A DNA stretch of 64,000 nucleotides from Brachypalpus laphriformis (Eukaryota; Arthropoda; Insecta; Diptera; Syrphidae): the NCBI GenBank assembly GCA_945910035.1, contig OX246754.1, forward strand, positions 63,782,678 to 63,846,677, read 5' to 3'. A model generated the notes under the pieces. It worked only from the letters and a program-made list of their open reading frames with translations. It was not told the origin of the DNA and did not search any database. The position numbers and the translations under genes are program-made. This document shows, piece by piece, positions 21,995 through 32,499 of this stretch. Every line of letters begins with the position of its first letter. Position 1 is the stretch's first letter.

Positions 21995-22400
21995 AGTTTT
22001 GATTTCTCCAGAGTTGTATACCATATGTCCATTCAGGCTTTAGCACTTGCTTATATAAAAGCAGTTTGTTCTCTATATTAAGTTTGGAATATTTTCCAAG
22101 TAACCAATACATTTCTCTATATTTATTGTATTATCTAGTTCTTTGCGTTTTTTGTTTACGTGTGTTTTCCCTTTCAGCTTTGTATCAAGTGTCATTCCAA
22201 GATACTTAGCCTCGTTTGCAAACGGATTTTGATCCGAGTTTGCAAAGATCGCCAAATTATTTATTTTCTTATAAGTAAAACTTACATGAACAGATTTGGT
22301 CTCATTGAGTGCGATTCGCCAAACCTTTGTCCATTCATTTACACTTTCCAGCCAAATTCTGGTGTCGTTGCATTTGTGTGATCCAGGAGTAATGATGTGC
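21995..22400 (-). pseudogene. Jockey-clade RT fragment (left part of the split element)
   Basis: Reading leftward from 22400: ESVNEWTKVWRIALNETKSVHVSFTYKKI, NPFANEAKYLGMTLDTKLKGKTHVNKKRKELD, then a frameshift and ENKLLLYKQVLKPEWTYGIQLW. This is the RT thumb of the Jockey clade. It stops where the CR1-like insertion begins and resumes at 17470. Upstream it is cut by the CCGAGTT array. Confidence 0.82.
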
Positions 22401-22404
22401 CAAC

Positions 22405-22640
22405 CCGAGTTGATAAACCGGGTCAAACCGAGTTACAGCTAAACCGAGTTAAACCGAGTTACACTTACATATATCAAACCGAGTTTGCGAAACCGATGGA
22501 ACGAACCGAATAAAAAACCGCATTCAACCGAGTTGAACACACGGTTCGGTTTAAGTTGTTTACTAACACATGAATGTATCCGTAACCCGTATATAAAGCC
22601 GAGTTGGAAAGGAGTCTATTCTTTCTATACAATCCGAGTT
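22405..22640. repeat. array of eight CCGAGTT motifs (aaaccgagtta)
   Basis: Exact ccgagtt occurs at 22405, 22428, 22444, 22454, 22479, 22528, 22599 and 22634, usually as aaaccgagtta. Degenerate forms lie between (ccgggtc, ccgatgg, ccgaata). Spacing is irregular (10-71 bp), so it is not a simple tandem repeat. It lies immediately upstream of the RTE-like element that starts near 22995. It could be a cluster of factor-binding sites in that element's promoter or the remains of another element. Confidence 0.65.
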
Positions 22641-22994
22641 ACACTTCCCGATTCTATACCTATTTGGAATTCGGTTTCGTTTCGGTTTCTCATGAGACGG
22701 TGGGTCTTGTTTTCTCTCATTGCTGTTTTTTTTCGCATAGTTGTGTCAGTTTTTTTGTATATGCGCTATTTTGGTGTGTGTTCCATCGAACCAAGTCAAT
22801 TGGGGACCTGCATTGCGATTGATCGGGAAACTACTGACTGCTCAAAACTTGGCTTGGGCCAGTAGCGCAGCAATCAAGTTCGTGATGAAGTGCTTGCTTT
22901 TCCTCCTAGTGGTGGTCCCCGGGCAACTATACGTATAAACCCTTATAAGTGTAGGCTAAAATTGTAAGCGCGGGTTGTCTAGGGCCTTGATTCT
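22641..22994. other. spacer or possible 5' leader upstream of the RTE-like pseudogene
   Basis: No coding motif. Contains tgctgttttttttcgc and ends with gtaacgtgggccagcaacctgcgttac, a partly palindromic stretch (gtaacg...gcgttac), just before coding similarity begins. May be the 5' UTR of the element at 22995-25516. Confidence 0.35.
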
Positions 22995-25516
22995 AGGCTA
23001 GGTAACGTGGGCCAGCAACCTGCGTTACCGAATATTGCCCGCTACAGAAACCGACACTATGCCTCGGATAACGAATGATCACATGTTGACGACTTTTGGC
23101 TATTGTACCCGGATAAAGATAGGTTTCTGGAATGTAAAGACGCTTCTCGACTCGGGAAGCCAGACTCCTCCAATTCGAAAAGGAATTCATGCGATATAAG
23201 CTGGACATTTTGGGGCTAAGTGAAGTAAGATGGTTAGAAGCGGGCGAGTACCAGTCCCCAACGCGTAACACTGTACTACTCTATTCTGGAAGACCACCCG
23301 GAAGTCCGCGGGAATATGGAGTCGGACTACTGCTAACAACAACAGCACGCATGGGCCTAATTACCTGACAGCCTCATGGCGATATTATTTTGATAGCCAG
23401 ATTCCGGACTAGAGTACGACGCGTCACCATTATACAGTGTTATGCTCCAACGAATAGTTCGTCTGAGGACGAAAAGGAGAGCTTCTACAATCTCTTAAGC
23501 GCCGTCTTCAACACAACACCAAATGGAGACATTGTCATAGTGATGGGGGATTTGAATGCCAAGGTAGGCAGCGACAACGAAGGGCTCAAACATGTAATCG
23601 GGAAGCATGGACTAGGCAACCGCAATGACAACGGCGAAAGGTTTGTGGATTTCTGCAATGCCAACCGCCTTGTGATAGGTGGCACCACGTTTGAGCACAA
23701 GACTTGCCACAAAGTCAGCTGGGTTTCCAATGACACGCAAGCAACCTCCAACCAAATTGACCATTTTGCTATCAGCCGCCGCTTTAGAAGTAGTCTCCTG
23801 GACGTCCGAAACAGGCGAGGGGCAGATGTGGGGATAGTACGTGATCATCATCTTATGATAGCTACTCTCTAACTACGCACTGCTGCAGTTCGAAGATCCC
23901 ACGACAACACAAGAATGCCCAGGTTCAACATCGATAGACTTAGTGATCCCTCAGTGCGCCAACAATTAAGGGAGCACTTTTCGCAAGGTGTGGAAGCAAT
24001 CAGCAGCTCAATGCCCGCAACCATCCAAGACCATTGGTGTGCTGTGAAAATGTTTTTACATCTGGTGCTGAAAGAATTGTCGGTCGATCGCAGGGAAGAC
24101 ATAGGGCGTGGCTTTCCGATGATACCTGGAGACGGATTGACGAACGAAAACAGCTGAAAGCTCGCGTTGCAGCTACCCCAGCAGCAGGGAGAAGCGAGCT
24201 AGAGTGCCTATATCGCATGAAGATGAGAGAAGTTCAGCGTAGGGTGCGACGTGATAAGCGCAACTACATTAACGCGCTGGCTACAGAAGCAGAAGAAGCT
24301 GCACGGAGGTGCGACAGCAGGACCGTCTACAGAATCATGAAAGAGCTGACAGGTGGTCGCAGCTCCAGCCAACACCCAGTGGAAAGCCTAGACGGCTCCT
24401 TGCTCATTTCGGATGAGGACCAGCTCAAGAGATGGAAAGAGCATTTTGCTACGGTTTTGAACCGTGTATTCGCTAGCGATATGCTCCCAAATCAGACTGA
24501 GATGCCCGAGGTGAGAAGTTCCCGAATACGCACCACGACTCCCAGTAAAGATGAGATCATTACCGCGATCAAGGCACTCAAAACCAACAAGGCGGTAGGA
24601 CTTGACGGTATTCCAGCAGAGCTCTTACGAGCAGCGCCAACAACATCGGTTGAGCTTCTGCTTCCACTTATAGATAGAGTTTGGGAAGCTGAGAGCTTTC
24701 CTAACGAGTGGAAAAAGGGAATGATCGTCAAGCTTCCTAAGAAAGGAAATTTAATGGAGTGCGGAAACTGGAGGGGTATCTGCGTGCTGTCTGCTGTAGC
24801 TAAGATAATAGATAAAGTCACCCTGGAGCGAAGTAAACAACATCTCGAAGACACACTCGATGCCGAACAAGCAGGTTTCCGCTCTGGATCCTCCCGTGCC
24901 GACCACATCAACACCCTGCGGATTATCATCGAACAGAGTGTTGAATATCGATAGCCACTGCACCTGCTGTTCATCGATTTTGAGAAGGCGTTCGATAGTG
25001 TAAACAGGGAGTTTATTTGGCGTGCTTTGCGCAGGAGAGGTATTCCCGATAAACTACTTGCTGTTATCAAAGCTACATATGAAGGCTCCAAATGTTAGGT
25101 TCAGTACAGAGGAAGGTTGTCTGAGGAAATGAGATTCAAAGTGGGATAAGAAAAGGCTGTATCCTTTCACCAATACTATTCCTATTGGTGACTAGCGATG
25201 TGCTTCATGCAGCTTTGTCGACGGGAAACGGAGGAATTCGATGGACTCATACATCTCAACTGAAACATCTTGACTACGCAGACGATGTATGCTTACTCTC
25301 CCACAGAATTATGGACCTCCACCAAATGACAGCAGATGTGGAGAGGGAGGCAGGTGTCGTCGGGCTGAAAATTAATACGACAAAAGCTAAAATCATCAGC
25401 CTTGGAACAAACTCATCGGCTCAAATATGCATTACTGGACAACCGGTAGAGAGAGTAGAGGATTTTCAGTATCTTGGGAGTATTGTTTCGACCGATGGTG
25501 GAACCTCTGAATATTT
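22995..25516 (+). pseudogene. RTE-like non-LTR retrotransposon, endonuclease plus RT, truncated at its 3' end
   Basis: Same family as the complete copy at 38611-41601. It begins TTFGYCTRIKIGFWNVKTLLDS and loses frame over about 300 bp. Then come VTIIQCYAPTNSSSEDEKESFY, VMGDLNAKVGSDN, SWVSNDTQATSNQIDHFAISRRF (endonuclease) and, in another frame (24034-24954), NKAVGLDGIPAELL, NEWKKGMIVKLPKKGN and EQAGFRSGSSRADHI. A TAG at 24952-24954 replaces a Ser codon before PLHLLFIDFEKAFDSV. The RT core LDYADDVCLLSHRIMDLHQ (25185-25568 frame) keeps YADD. The element is cut at about 25516, within the thumb (YLGSIVSTDGGTSE), and its C-terminus is missing. Confidence 0.85.
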
Positions 25517-25861
25517 TCGGAAAGCGTCCTTAAAAGGGTCCCGGCCGAAACAAAAGGGTCCCATATAAAATTAAAGAAGAAAATTTGGAAGGACAAGTAT
25601 AATATCGTTTTCTTTATTTTAACGTAATTCAACTATTAATAATGAAATAAAAAAACATCAGTTCATTTTTTTAAAAAAACAAATAATAAAAAAAGGAACA
25701 AAACAATAAGTTATTGTGATTTCAAATATACGTATGTATGTACTTATGTACCCACTTAATTTTTGGGAATCGCAGCCTTAAGCTTCTGGATTAGACTGGA
25801 GACTAATCCATCCTCTTCCAAAATATTCAATGCGGAGAGCATGGATTGACAGGTCTTTATT
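25517..25861. other. spacer with short coding-like relic
   Basis: Begins with a duplicated aaaagggtccc. On the minus strand, 25860-25765 reads IKTCQSMLSALNILEEDGLVSS then LIQKLKAAIPK, which looks like protein but belongs to no family I can name. The rest is A-rich. Confidence 0.3.
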
Positions 25862-26160
25862 TCAATGACTTCAGATGACTTCAAAGACTTCAAAGACTTC
25901 AATGACTTTAGATGACTTCAAAGACTTCAAGTGAATGCAATGAATGCTAGTGACTTCAAGGTGACTTCAGTGAGTGCAGAGCATTCAAAATGATTGCATT
26001 CATTTTGACTTCAAAATTATGATTGCAGAAAATTATTGCTAAATCATGACTTCAAAATGAATGGTGATTTATTTTTGCTAAGTTGAAGTCATTATTGAAG
26101 TCATTGAATTGAAACAAATCCACCTGAAGTCAAATGAGTTAAATGACAAAATGATTGCAT
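25862..26160. repeat. degenerate GACTTCAAA minisatellite
   Basis: Units of 9-12 bp based on gacttcaaa/gacttcaatga repeat in mixed order (atgacttcagatgacttcaa, agacttcaaagacttcaa), decaying to the right into aatgattgcattc and ttgaagtcatt words on both strands. No element ends are visible. Confidence 0.75.
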
Positions 26161-26174
26161 TCCTTTACAGCTCT

Positions 26175-26235
26175 GATATGTAGATCCCAGATATTTGACC
26201 TGTTCTCACTTGGAAAGCACTGTTCCATCTTATAT
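26175..26235 (-). pseudogene. about 60 bp fragment of an RTE-family RT
   Basis: The reverse strand reads gatggaacagtgctttccaa and aaatatctgggatctac. These match 31193-31240 of the RTE copy (ggaacagtgcttcccaa, aaatatctgggttct), the WNGTVLPKCEKFKYLGS segment. A tiny, isolated relic. Confidence 0.55.
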
Positions 26236-26544
26236 ATTAATACGTGAACACGAAATTTATCGTACGTTTTTTTAGTATTCATTATAAAAAGAGGGCGATG
26301 AAACTTATATCATTCAAAAGATACTGTGTCATAGATTTGTACAAAAATAAATTATGTTACCGTTAAGTCAGGTCAAATAAAGTGAACATACAGAAACGAT
26401 TTCCCCATACAAAACGCTGTTTTAACAATTAAATGAAAGCTGTCTGAGCTTTGATCCCTTTGCCTTTCCTGCACGGGAAAATATTACAAAAAAAAATGAT
26501 TCATGCGTTGTTTCACTCGCTGTTTGTTTATTTCCCTTCGCATC

Positions 26545-27290
26545 ATTCAACAGCATAGCAAATAAAAGCTGTGTGAGCTTTGAAGTGAGAAATTTTGTGA
26601 ATGGCCGTTATGTCGGATCAACTGAAGCGGTATGGCGTATTTATGATTTTCCAATGCATTTTCAATCGCACACTATCATAAAGCTTGATATTTATTTACC
26701 ACGTAGACAAAATGTTTACTTTAGAGTGGGACAAGAATGGGATGCAGCTGAAAATGCTAAACAAACTAAATTGTTATCATTCTTTGCATTAAATGAAAAC
26801 GATCCATCGGCGAATGTATGTATGTATATCACTATAATAAAATTCCTTTGCACTATGTTTGGATAGATGGTAAAAAAATGGAAGAAGAGAGTACCTACGT
26901 GGTGGTGATAAAATCATTACACGCATGTATGTAGCGTCTCCAAAGGGCGTAGAGCTTTTTCATTTGCGTTTGTTATTATGACATGTTTGTGCTCCTTAGT
27001 CATTTGAGGATTTTAAAACTTATAATCAAATTGCTTACAACACATATATTGAAGCGTATTAAGCTCACGGTATTGCTTCAAATTGCATGAATGTTTAAAT
27101 GAAGCAAAGAAATTCATTTTCATTCGCCAAAACAAATGCGTCATTTATTTGCTGTTATTTGTGTATTAAATGCACCAGCAAATGCGTTAGCATTGTGGCT
27201 TGAGTTCAAAATTATTATACCTTTGCGAAGATTCTTGTAAGGGAATTCAATGAGGAAATTTGTTTTAATAGAGCAGTATTAGAAATTTCC
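26545..27290 (+). pseudogene. Helitron helicase (Rep/Hel) remnant
   Basis: Open in the first part (26573-26866): EVRNFVNGRYVGSTEAVWRIYDFPMHF, then LDIYLPRRQNVYFRVGQEWD and LLSFFALNENDPSANV. After frameshifts come NKIPLHYVWIDGKK, RMYVASPKGVELFHLRLLLLHV, SFEDFKTYNQIAYNTYIEAY and NCMN. This ordered set (C/A-WRI, LP.HLP..Q.VYF, FHLRLLL, S.EDL.T...) is characteristic of the linker and helicase N-terminus of Helitron RepHel proteins. The HUH nuclease and most helicase motifs are missing. No Helitron 5'-TC or 3'-CTRR hairpin end was located. Confidence 0.82.
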
Positions 27291-27294
27291 CAAT

Positions 27295-27655
27295 TTTTCT
27301 TGAAGAAAAAAGGATTTGTTCAAGCGTATTCCTTGACGTCTCTCAAGTCTTTGACAAGGTCTGGCAGGAAGGCTTAAAGTTTAAATTATGACAAGTTCTG
27401 CCAGAGCACCTATACAATATTTTAAAGAACTACCTTACGAATAGACTATTCCACGTCAAATGTCGAAATGAATATTCAGATTTTAAGGATATAATGGCGG
27501 GGGTGCCGCAAAGAAGCGTTCTTGGTCCAGTTTTATATCTATTATACACTCGTGATATACCACAAGTAGAAAGCACTAAGCTAGCTATATTTGCCGACGA
27601 CACTGCTATCTTGGCAGTAGGTAACACGGTCGAAGATACTACAGAAAAACTGCAA
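27295..27655 (+). pseudogene. Jockey-like RT palm fragment (family A, third copy)
   Basis: Reads LKKKGF or, in the correct frame, ICSSVFLDVSQVFDKVWQEGL, then LPEHLYNILKNYLTNRLFHVKC, AGVPQRSVLGPVLYLLYTRDIPQVES and the catalytic FADDTAILAVG. The Gly of GVPQGS is Arg here. It is the palm region that follows directly on the truncated end of family A copy A1 (46604). Ends abruptly at the TTAGG tail of the next element. Confidence 0.82.
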
Positions 27656-27660
27656 GAAGG

Positions 27661-27675
27661 TTAGGTTAGGTTAGG
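27661..27675 (-). repeat. (TTAGG)3, 3' tail of the LOA-like element
   Basis: Three perfect TTAGG units at the 3' end of the minus-strand LOA-like pseudogene, so the element ends in (CCTAA)3. Non-LTR elements of the I/LOA groups often end in short microsatellites, so a telomere origin is not required. Confidence 0.7.
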
Positions 27676-29512
27676 CATGTGGGCTGGCAGGGAGGGACGC
27701 ACTCTGTTACACTCAGGTCAGCGTTGACCCATGGGGAAAAGTAATGAAACTAAAAATTATTAACTCAGTCACTTACTTCATTTCTGCATACACACCACCC
27801 TCATGATTTAATGAAGTTCGGCATCTTTCCTGTCGAAACGCCGGAGATCTCCTCGAGATCCTGGAAGAAATATTTATCAAGGAACTTTTTCCTGGAGTGT
27901 TGAAGACTCGGACAGTTGCATAGGGAGTGGAGAGTTCTATCTTGTGTTCGCCTCTTTAATGGTCTTATTCCCTGCAACGAGCTTGAGTGTGCCAGGCGGG
28001 ATACACAGAGGGGGGTCAACTTGTTCTAGTAGGGCTGCTGAGCCAATTCTCGCCAGCTCGTCGGCTTTCTCATTGCCTGAGATACCCTCGTGTCCAGGGA
28101 CAAAATAGAGCGATACCTTGTGCTGTGTTCCAAGAACCCTGAGCTCTTCTCGACAACACTTCACAAGCTTCGATTGAATTTATATGGCAGTAATCGCTTT
28201 TATAGCTGCCTGGCTGTTGATAAAGATACCTTCTGGCGGTATTGCCCTTACCGCAGATTCACGGGCGGCTATTGCCACTGCTAAGACCTCTGCTTGGAAA
28301 ACGCTGCTGTGGTCTGGAAGTCGTATGGATTTCGATATACTCGTACCTAGGGGGTCGGAGGAGATGCCTGATCCTACACCAGTGCTCATTTTTGAACCAT
28401 TTGTGTAGATGGCTATAGATTCGGCATTAGGTATATGACCGCATTCCCATTCTACCCCGTTAGGGTAGGCGATAGAAAAACACCTTACAAAGTCTAAATA
28501 TGGCGTCATGTAGTCCGTTGTGGACACGAGGCCAAAGTTATCATGTAGGATCATCGAGTGACCTGTTCTATTTGGTTTCCAGTTTATTGACTGGCTAATT
28601 CTCATAGCATTAATGGCTGCTGATGTGTGTAGCAGGTTGAAAATAGCCTTGAGTCCTGCGGTTGGGGTTGTCCTCATTGCACTGGTAGTGCCAATGCACG
28701 CTTTTGTGATTGCCTTTAAGTTGGTGAACTTTTGTGATTGTCTTTAAGTTGGTGGTTTTGTTGACAGCTGGCCACCATACTAGATTGCCGTAAGTGAGTA
28801 AGGGTCTAACTATAGCCGTAATCATGAATAGTATGATTTTGGAGGATGGTCCCCAGGTTCTTCCAAAAATTCTGCTACATGCGTAAAAGGCTATTGTTGC
28901 TTTCTTAATTCTTTCCTCTATATTTAATCTCCAATTGAGCTTTTTGTCAATTAGAAGGCCTAGGTATTTTGTGCTATCGGACAATCTGAGTGGGATACCA
29001 TCAACAGGAGGTGTTCCAAACTCTGATAATTTCCTCTTATTCGTAAAAAGTACGAGTTCGGTTTTTTGGGGATTAACCTTTAGACCGCAGTTCCTGACCC
29101 ATATGCTAAGAGTATTTAGGGCTCCATGAAGTTGTTCGCTAAGGGTAGGCAGGAATTTAACTGTTGCAAGCAGCACAACGTTATCCGCGTAAGCTGTAGC
29201 TCTGACGCCATTGTACCTTAGTTGTTGTAGTACCTCATTAAGAACAATGACCCAAAGCAGTGGGGAGATTACCCCGCCTTGAGGGGCCCCCTCGAGCCGT
29301 ATGCCTCGAGATTTGAACCCTTAAGTTCGGTGGTTATGTGTCTTTTCTCGAGCATGCTAACAATCCAGTTAGTTAGACTGATGTCGATGTCTAGGTTTCT
29401 TAGAGTTCTTTTAACCGCTTCGGTATTTACATTATTGAAAGCTCCTTCAATGTCCAAAAATGCAGCAAGTGTGAACTCTTTATCTTTAACCCTCGTGTCA
29501 ATACGATATTAA
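27676..29512 (-). pseudogene. LOA/I-type non-LTR element: RT and RNase H with Asp-to-Asn changes
   Basis: 5' truncated. From 29512: DTRVKDKEFTLAAFLDIEGAFNNV and NWIVSMLEKRHITTELKGS. The YADD box reads AYADNVVLL (Asn codon 29180-29182). Then CGLKVNPQKTELVLFTNKRKL, KYLGLLIDKKLNWRLNIEERIKK and RPLLTYGNLVWW. RNase H: IAIYTNGSKMSTGVGSG (normally YTDGS; 28399-28401), FQAEVLAVAIAA and IFINSQAAIKAI (normally DSQ; 28216-28218), SLYFVPGHEGISGNEKADELA. The C-terminal knuckle lies at 28019-27801. Three catalytic Asp positions are Asn, each by a G-to-A change. There are also frameshifts (for example near 29290 and 28700). Confidence 0.85.
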
Positions 29513-29892
29513 TACACGGCTGGTCAGCGCGACGCGTACCCGGGTACCCCCTACATTTTGTATGAGCTGCGGTAAAAAGAGGAAGAATTATGAAGATAAA
29601 GTAATGGAAAGATAGTTAATGGTAAATTCAACTCAGTTCAGAAGCTTTATTTTAATGTTCAATTTATACACTGTACAGAATTGTTTATGATTTTATTACC
29701 AAGAATGACATTTATTGATTATGCTGGTCGCAAATAGGCTTTTTACAAAAGCTGCAGCATTTTACGAATCACTACAATATAAATAGGGGTGACTGAGGGT
29801 ACTTCGCATATAACTCTGTATTAGGGTTGAAAAATTAATTTTATAAAATTAACAGATCGGATTTATTTCAAATGGAGTATACCATGGTCATG
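29513..29892. other. unassigned spacer, GC-rich palindrome at its left edge
   Basis: Starts after ttaa with cacggctggtcagcgcgacgcg and the perfect 12 bp palindrome gtacccgggtac near 29537. The rest is AT-rich without gene. A TTAA next to a GC-rich palindromic end is compatible with a piggyBac-like terminus, but I found no partner end. Confidence 0.3.
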
Positions 29893-30185
29893 AAATTTGC
29901 ATAGCGACCGAAAGAGTAAGATCGCGGATACAAGTTGCCGAAATGAGGTTCCTTTGCGGTATTGCTGGAATAACTCGCAGGGATCGAGTGCGCAACACCA
30001 GAGTACGTGAGGCGCTCAATATTATGCAGCTACTTCTCCGAACGGAAGAACGGTCCACAGACCGGCTTCCAAGACGTGCCATGATTGCCGTGCCATCAGG
30101 TAAGAGACTCCGCGGTAGGCCTAGAAATAGGTGGTTGGACCAAGTCCGACATCTGTCCAGGAGTCGTCTAGGGATTCCTCCTTAT
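29893..30185 (+). pseudogene. RTE-like ORF2 C-terminal fragment
   Basis: Reads ATERVRSRIQVAEMRFLCGIAGITRRDRVRNTRVREALNI, then RLPRRAMIAVPSGKRLRGRPRNRWLDQVR and LSRSRLGIPP. This is the standard tail of RTE/BovB-like endonuclease-RTs ('GITR.DRVRN..IRE.L', 'GRPR.RW.D.V'). An internal deletion removes the usual 'WFGHV.RM' segment. It is a different family from the RTE copy that follows. Confidence 0.78.
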
Positions 30186-30308
30186 ATAATTAATGATATT
30201 TATGACAACAGAGCAGAAAACATTTTATCACAAGGCATTTTTAATGGAATTGTTTTAGCACCAACAAATTAAGACTGCGTTCTAATAAATAACGATATAC
30301 TCAATCGT

Positions 30309-31844
30309 TTCCCCGGCTATACTTTCCAAGAGCTACACCTAACTGTGAAGAAATACCCGACATTACAGTCGATGAAGTTAGTGAGGCGGTCAAATACTCC
30401 AAAAAACGAAAAGAGGTTGGGCCAGACGAGATGCCCTCTGAGTTCTGGAAAAGATGGGAGACGTCTGGTTCAGATGGCTCAGAATTCTCATCTCTAAATT
30501 TTTGAGGGTGATCCTATGCCGAATTAATGGAGGAAAAGTTATCTGATACTGTGATAACTACCATTCGGTCAGCTGATGTCACACACCATGAAGATCGTTG
30601 ACCGGGTATTAGGTGGCCGACTGTGAAAAATAATACGGCTATCTGTTGATCATTGTCTCGGGTAAATCAACCACATATGCAATCCAAAGTATAGGGATCA
30701 TAATGGAAAAACATCGTGATTTCTTAAAGGATTTGCATATTGTATTGGTTGACTTTGAAAAGGCATTCGACAGACAACCACGAGGTCTGATATGGGTGGC
30801 GCTAAGACATCGAGGGGTTCCAGAAACCTATGTACAGATGATCATGGATATGTACGAAGGAGCAGAGACAAGAGTAAGATGCCCCACTGGAGTAACCGAA
30901 GAGTTCCCAATCAAAGTCGGGGTGCACAAGGGAAGCGTTTTAAATCCTTTGCTCTTTATTACAGTCCTTGATTATCTGCTTGAAGGTAAAGTGATGGAGC
31001 CCAAGGTACAGCAGTTATTCTTTGCTGACGATAGAGCCATCATATGTGAGGATCCTACATCCTTGCAACGAGCACTTGATGTGTGGGTGGACGTTTTGGA
31101 GGGAAATGGGTATCACATTAGTTCAGAAAAGACAGAGTACTTGTGCTGTCCATTCTCTGATCTACTCAGACCTATTTCAGACATTTATTGGAATGGAACA
31201 GTGCTTCCCAAGTGCGAAAAGTTCAAATATCTGGGTTCTATGATCAATAGCAAAGCAACTTGTGATGACGACATCAATCATCGTGTAAGCGTAGGGTGGA
31301 TGAAGAGGCGAGAAAATTCCGCTATCTTCTGTGACAGAAAAATGCCACATAAGTTGAAAGGAAGGCTCTACAATTTTGCGCCCAGCGCTCACATACGGTT
31401 CACAATGTTGGACGATGTACAAAACGTATGAGAGTAAATTAACGGCAGCTGAGATGAAGATTCTTCGCATGACAGCAGGAGTGACAAAGCTTGATCGAAT
31501 AAGAAGTTCGAAGATCCGTGAAAGCTTTCACATCAAGGAAACCATTGTACAAAAAATAGAGCGCGAACGACTCAGCTGGTATTGCCACGTTCAAAGAAGA
31601 GATCATTTGAACCCTGTTAAAAAGGCAATATCAATGCACGTTCCAAAGACATCGCGATGTAGGAAAGGCAGGCCTATAATCGCCTGGACGAATGCGATGA
31701 CATCGGCATTTCATTGGCCTCAGTAACCGAGTGATCCAAAATCGGCGGGCCATTCGATATTTTCTGAGGTCAAATAGGCGAACCCCACCGGCGGACCAGT
31801 AGAAATGCGGTGAAGTGAGAGGGTTATGATAAAAGGAAGAAGAA
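30309..31844 (+). mobile_element. 5'-truncated RTE-clade retrotransposon with 15 bp target duplication
   Basis: A 1536 bp insert flanked by perfect direct repeats gatatactcaatcgt at 30294-30308 and 31845-31859. The 3' end is tatgataaaaggaagaagaa, a short A/G-rich tail as in RTE elements. A minus-strand relative lies at 33060-33540. Confidence 0.88.
30345..31735 (+). pseudogene. RTE-clade reverse transcriptase, nearly open over 261 codons then frameshifted
   Basis: The 5' part (30345-30645) is decayed: VDEVSEAVKYSKKRKEVGPDEMPSEFWK, with internal loss around GGKVI...CDNYHSVS. The main frame 30646-31431: GKSTTYAIQSIGIIMEKHRDFLKDLHIVLVDFEKAFDR, VPETYVQMIMDMYEGAETRVR, VGVHKGSVLNPLLF (usually HQGSALSP), FADDRAIIC (catalytic FADD) and KCEKFKYLGSMIN. 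The C-terminus continues in another frame (31376-31726): MRPALTYGSQCW, AGVTKLDRIRSSKIRES, WYCHVQRRD. An APE-type endonuclease would lie upstream and is absent. This is a dead-on-arrival 5' truncation. Confidence 0.87.
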
Positions 31845-31859
31845 GATATACTCAATCGT

Positions 31860-32496
31860 ATGCCATTTGCAGCGAAAATTTACCACAGCTATGGTAAAAT
31901 AATTTCTGATATGGATTGTGCAATCAATAGCTATCCATTAGAGTTTTTGTGTTTTTCTCTGTAAAGGGTTTACCAGCATTTCTTTCAAATGGAATTATCA
32001 TTTATCTTTATTTTTCGGTTATATTTTTCTACCGTATAATAATTGAATTATTTACCTTTAAGTAATTTTATACATTTACTAAATTTTTGTCATTAATTCG
32101 CTCATGCTTTCTCTTTGCCTTTTCCCCCTCTTTTCATCATAGCGTCAATGTAAGAATTAAGAATTAAGAATTTTCATATAAATAAGTTCCAATTACTTAC
32201 GTGAAAATAAGTTGAATTTCGTTAGTTTTCGAACTTACTTGGTCGAATTTCGACCACAGGCGATACTAGTTCAAATAAATGTCTGGAATAAGTCTGAGTG
32301 GATCAAAGAATGACCAGCACAAGTACTCGGTACTCAGACCAAGGTCTTTTTTTTGGACTAATACGATACCCATTTCCCTACCAAACGCCCACCAATACGT
32401 CAAGTGTCCTTTGCAAGGAAGTAGAATCCCCACTTATGAAGGCTCTATAGTCAACAAAGAATAACTGGTGCATTTTGAGAATCCTTACTTTACCTT
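31860..32496. other. unassigned AT-rich spacer
   Basis: No gene or recognisable repeat apart from a gaattaagaattaagaatt triplet near 32155-32170. Confidence 0.45.
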
Positions 32497-32499
32497 TAA

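Noticed and set aside
24492..25091. 199-codon minus-strand ORF
   Set aside because: Antisense shadow of the RTE-like reverse transcriptase.
27661..27675. TTAGG repeat as a telomere
   Set aside because: Only three units, internal to the window, exactly at the 3' end of a retrotransposon.
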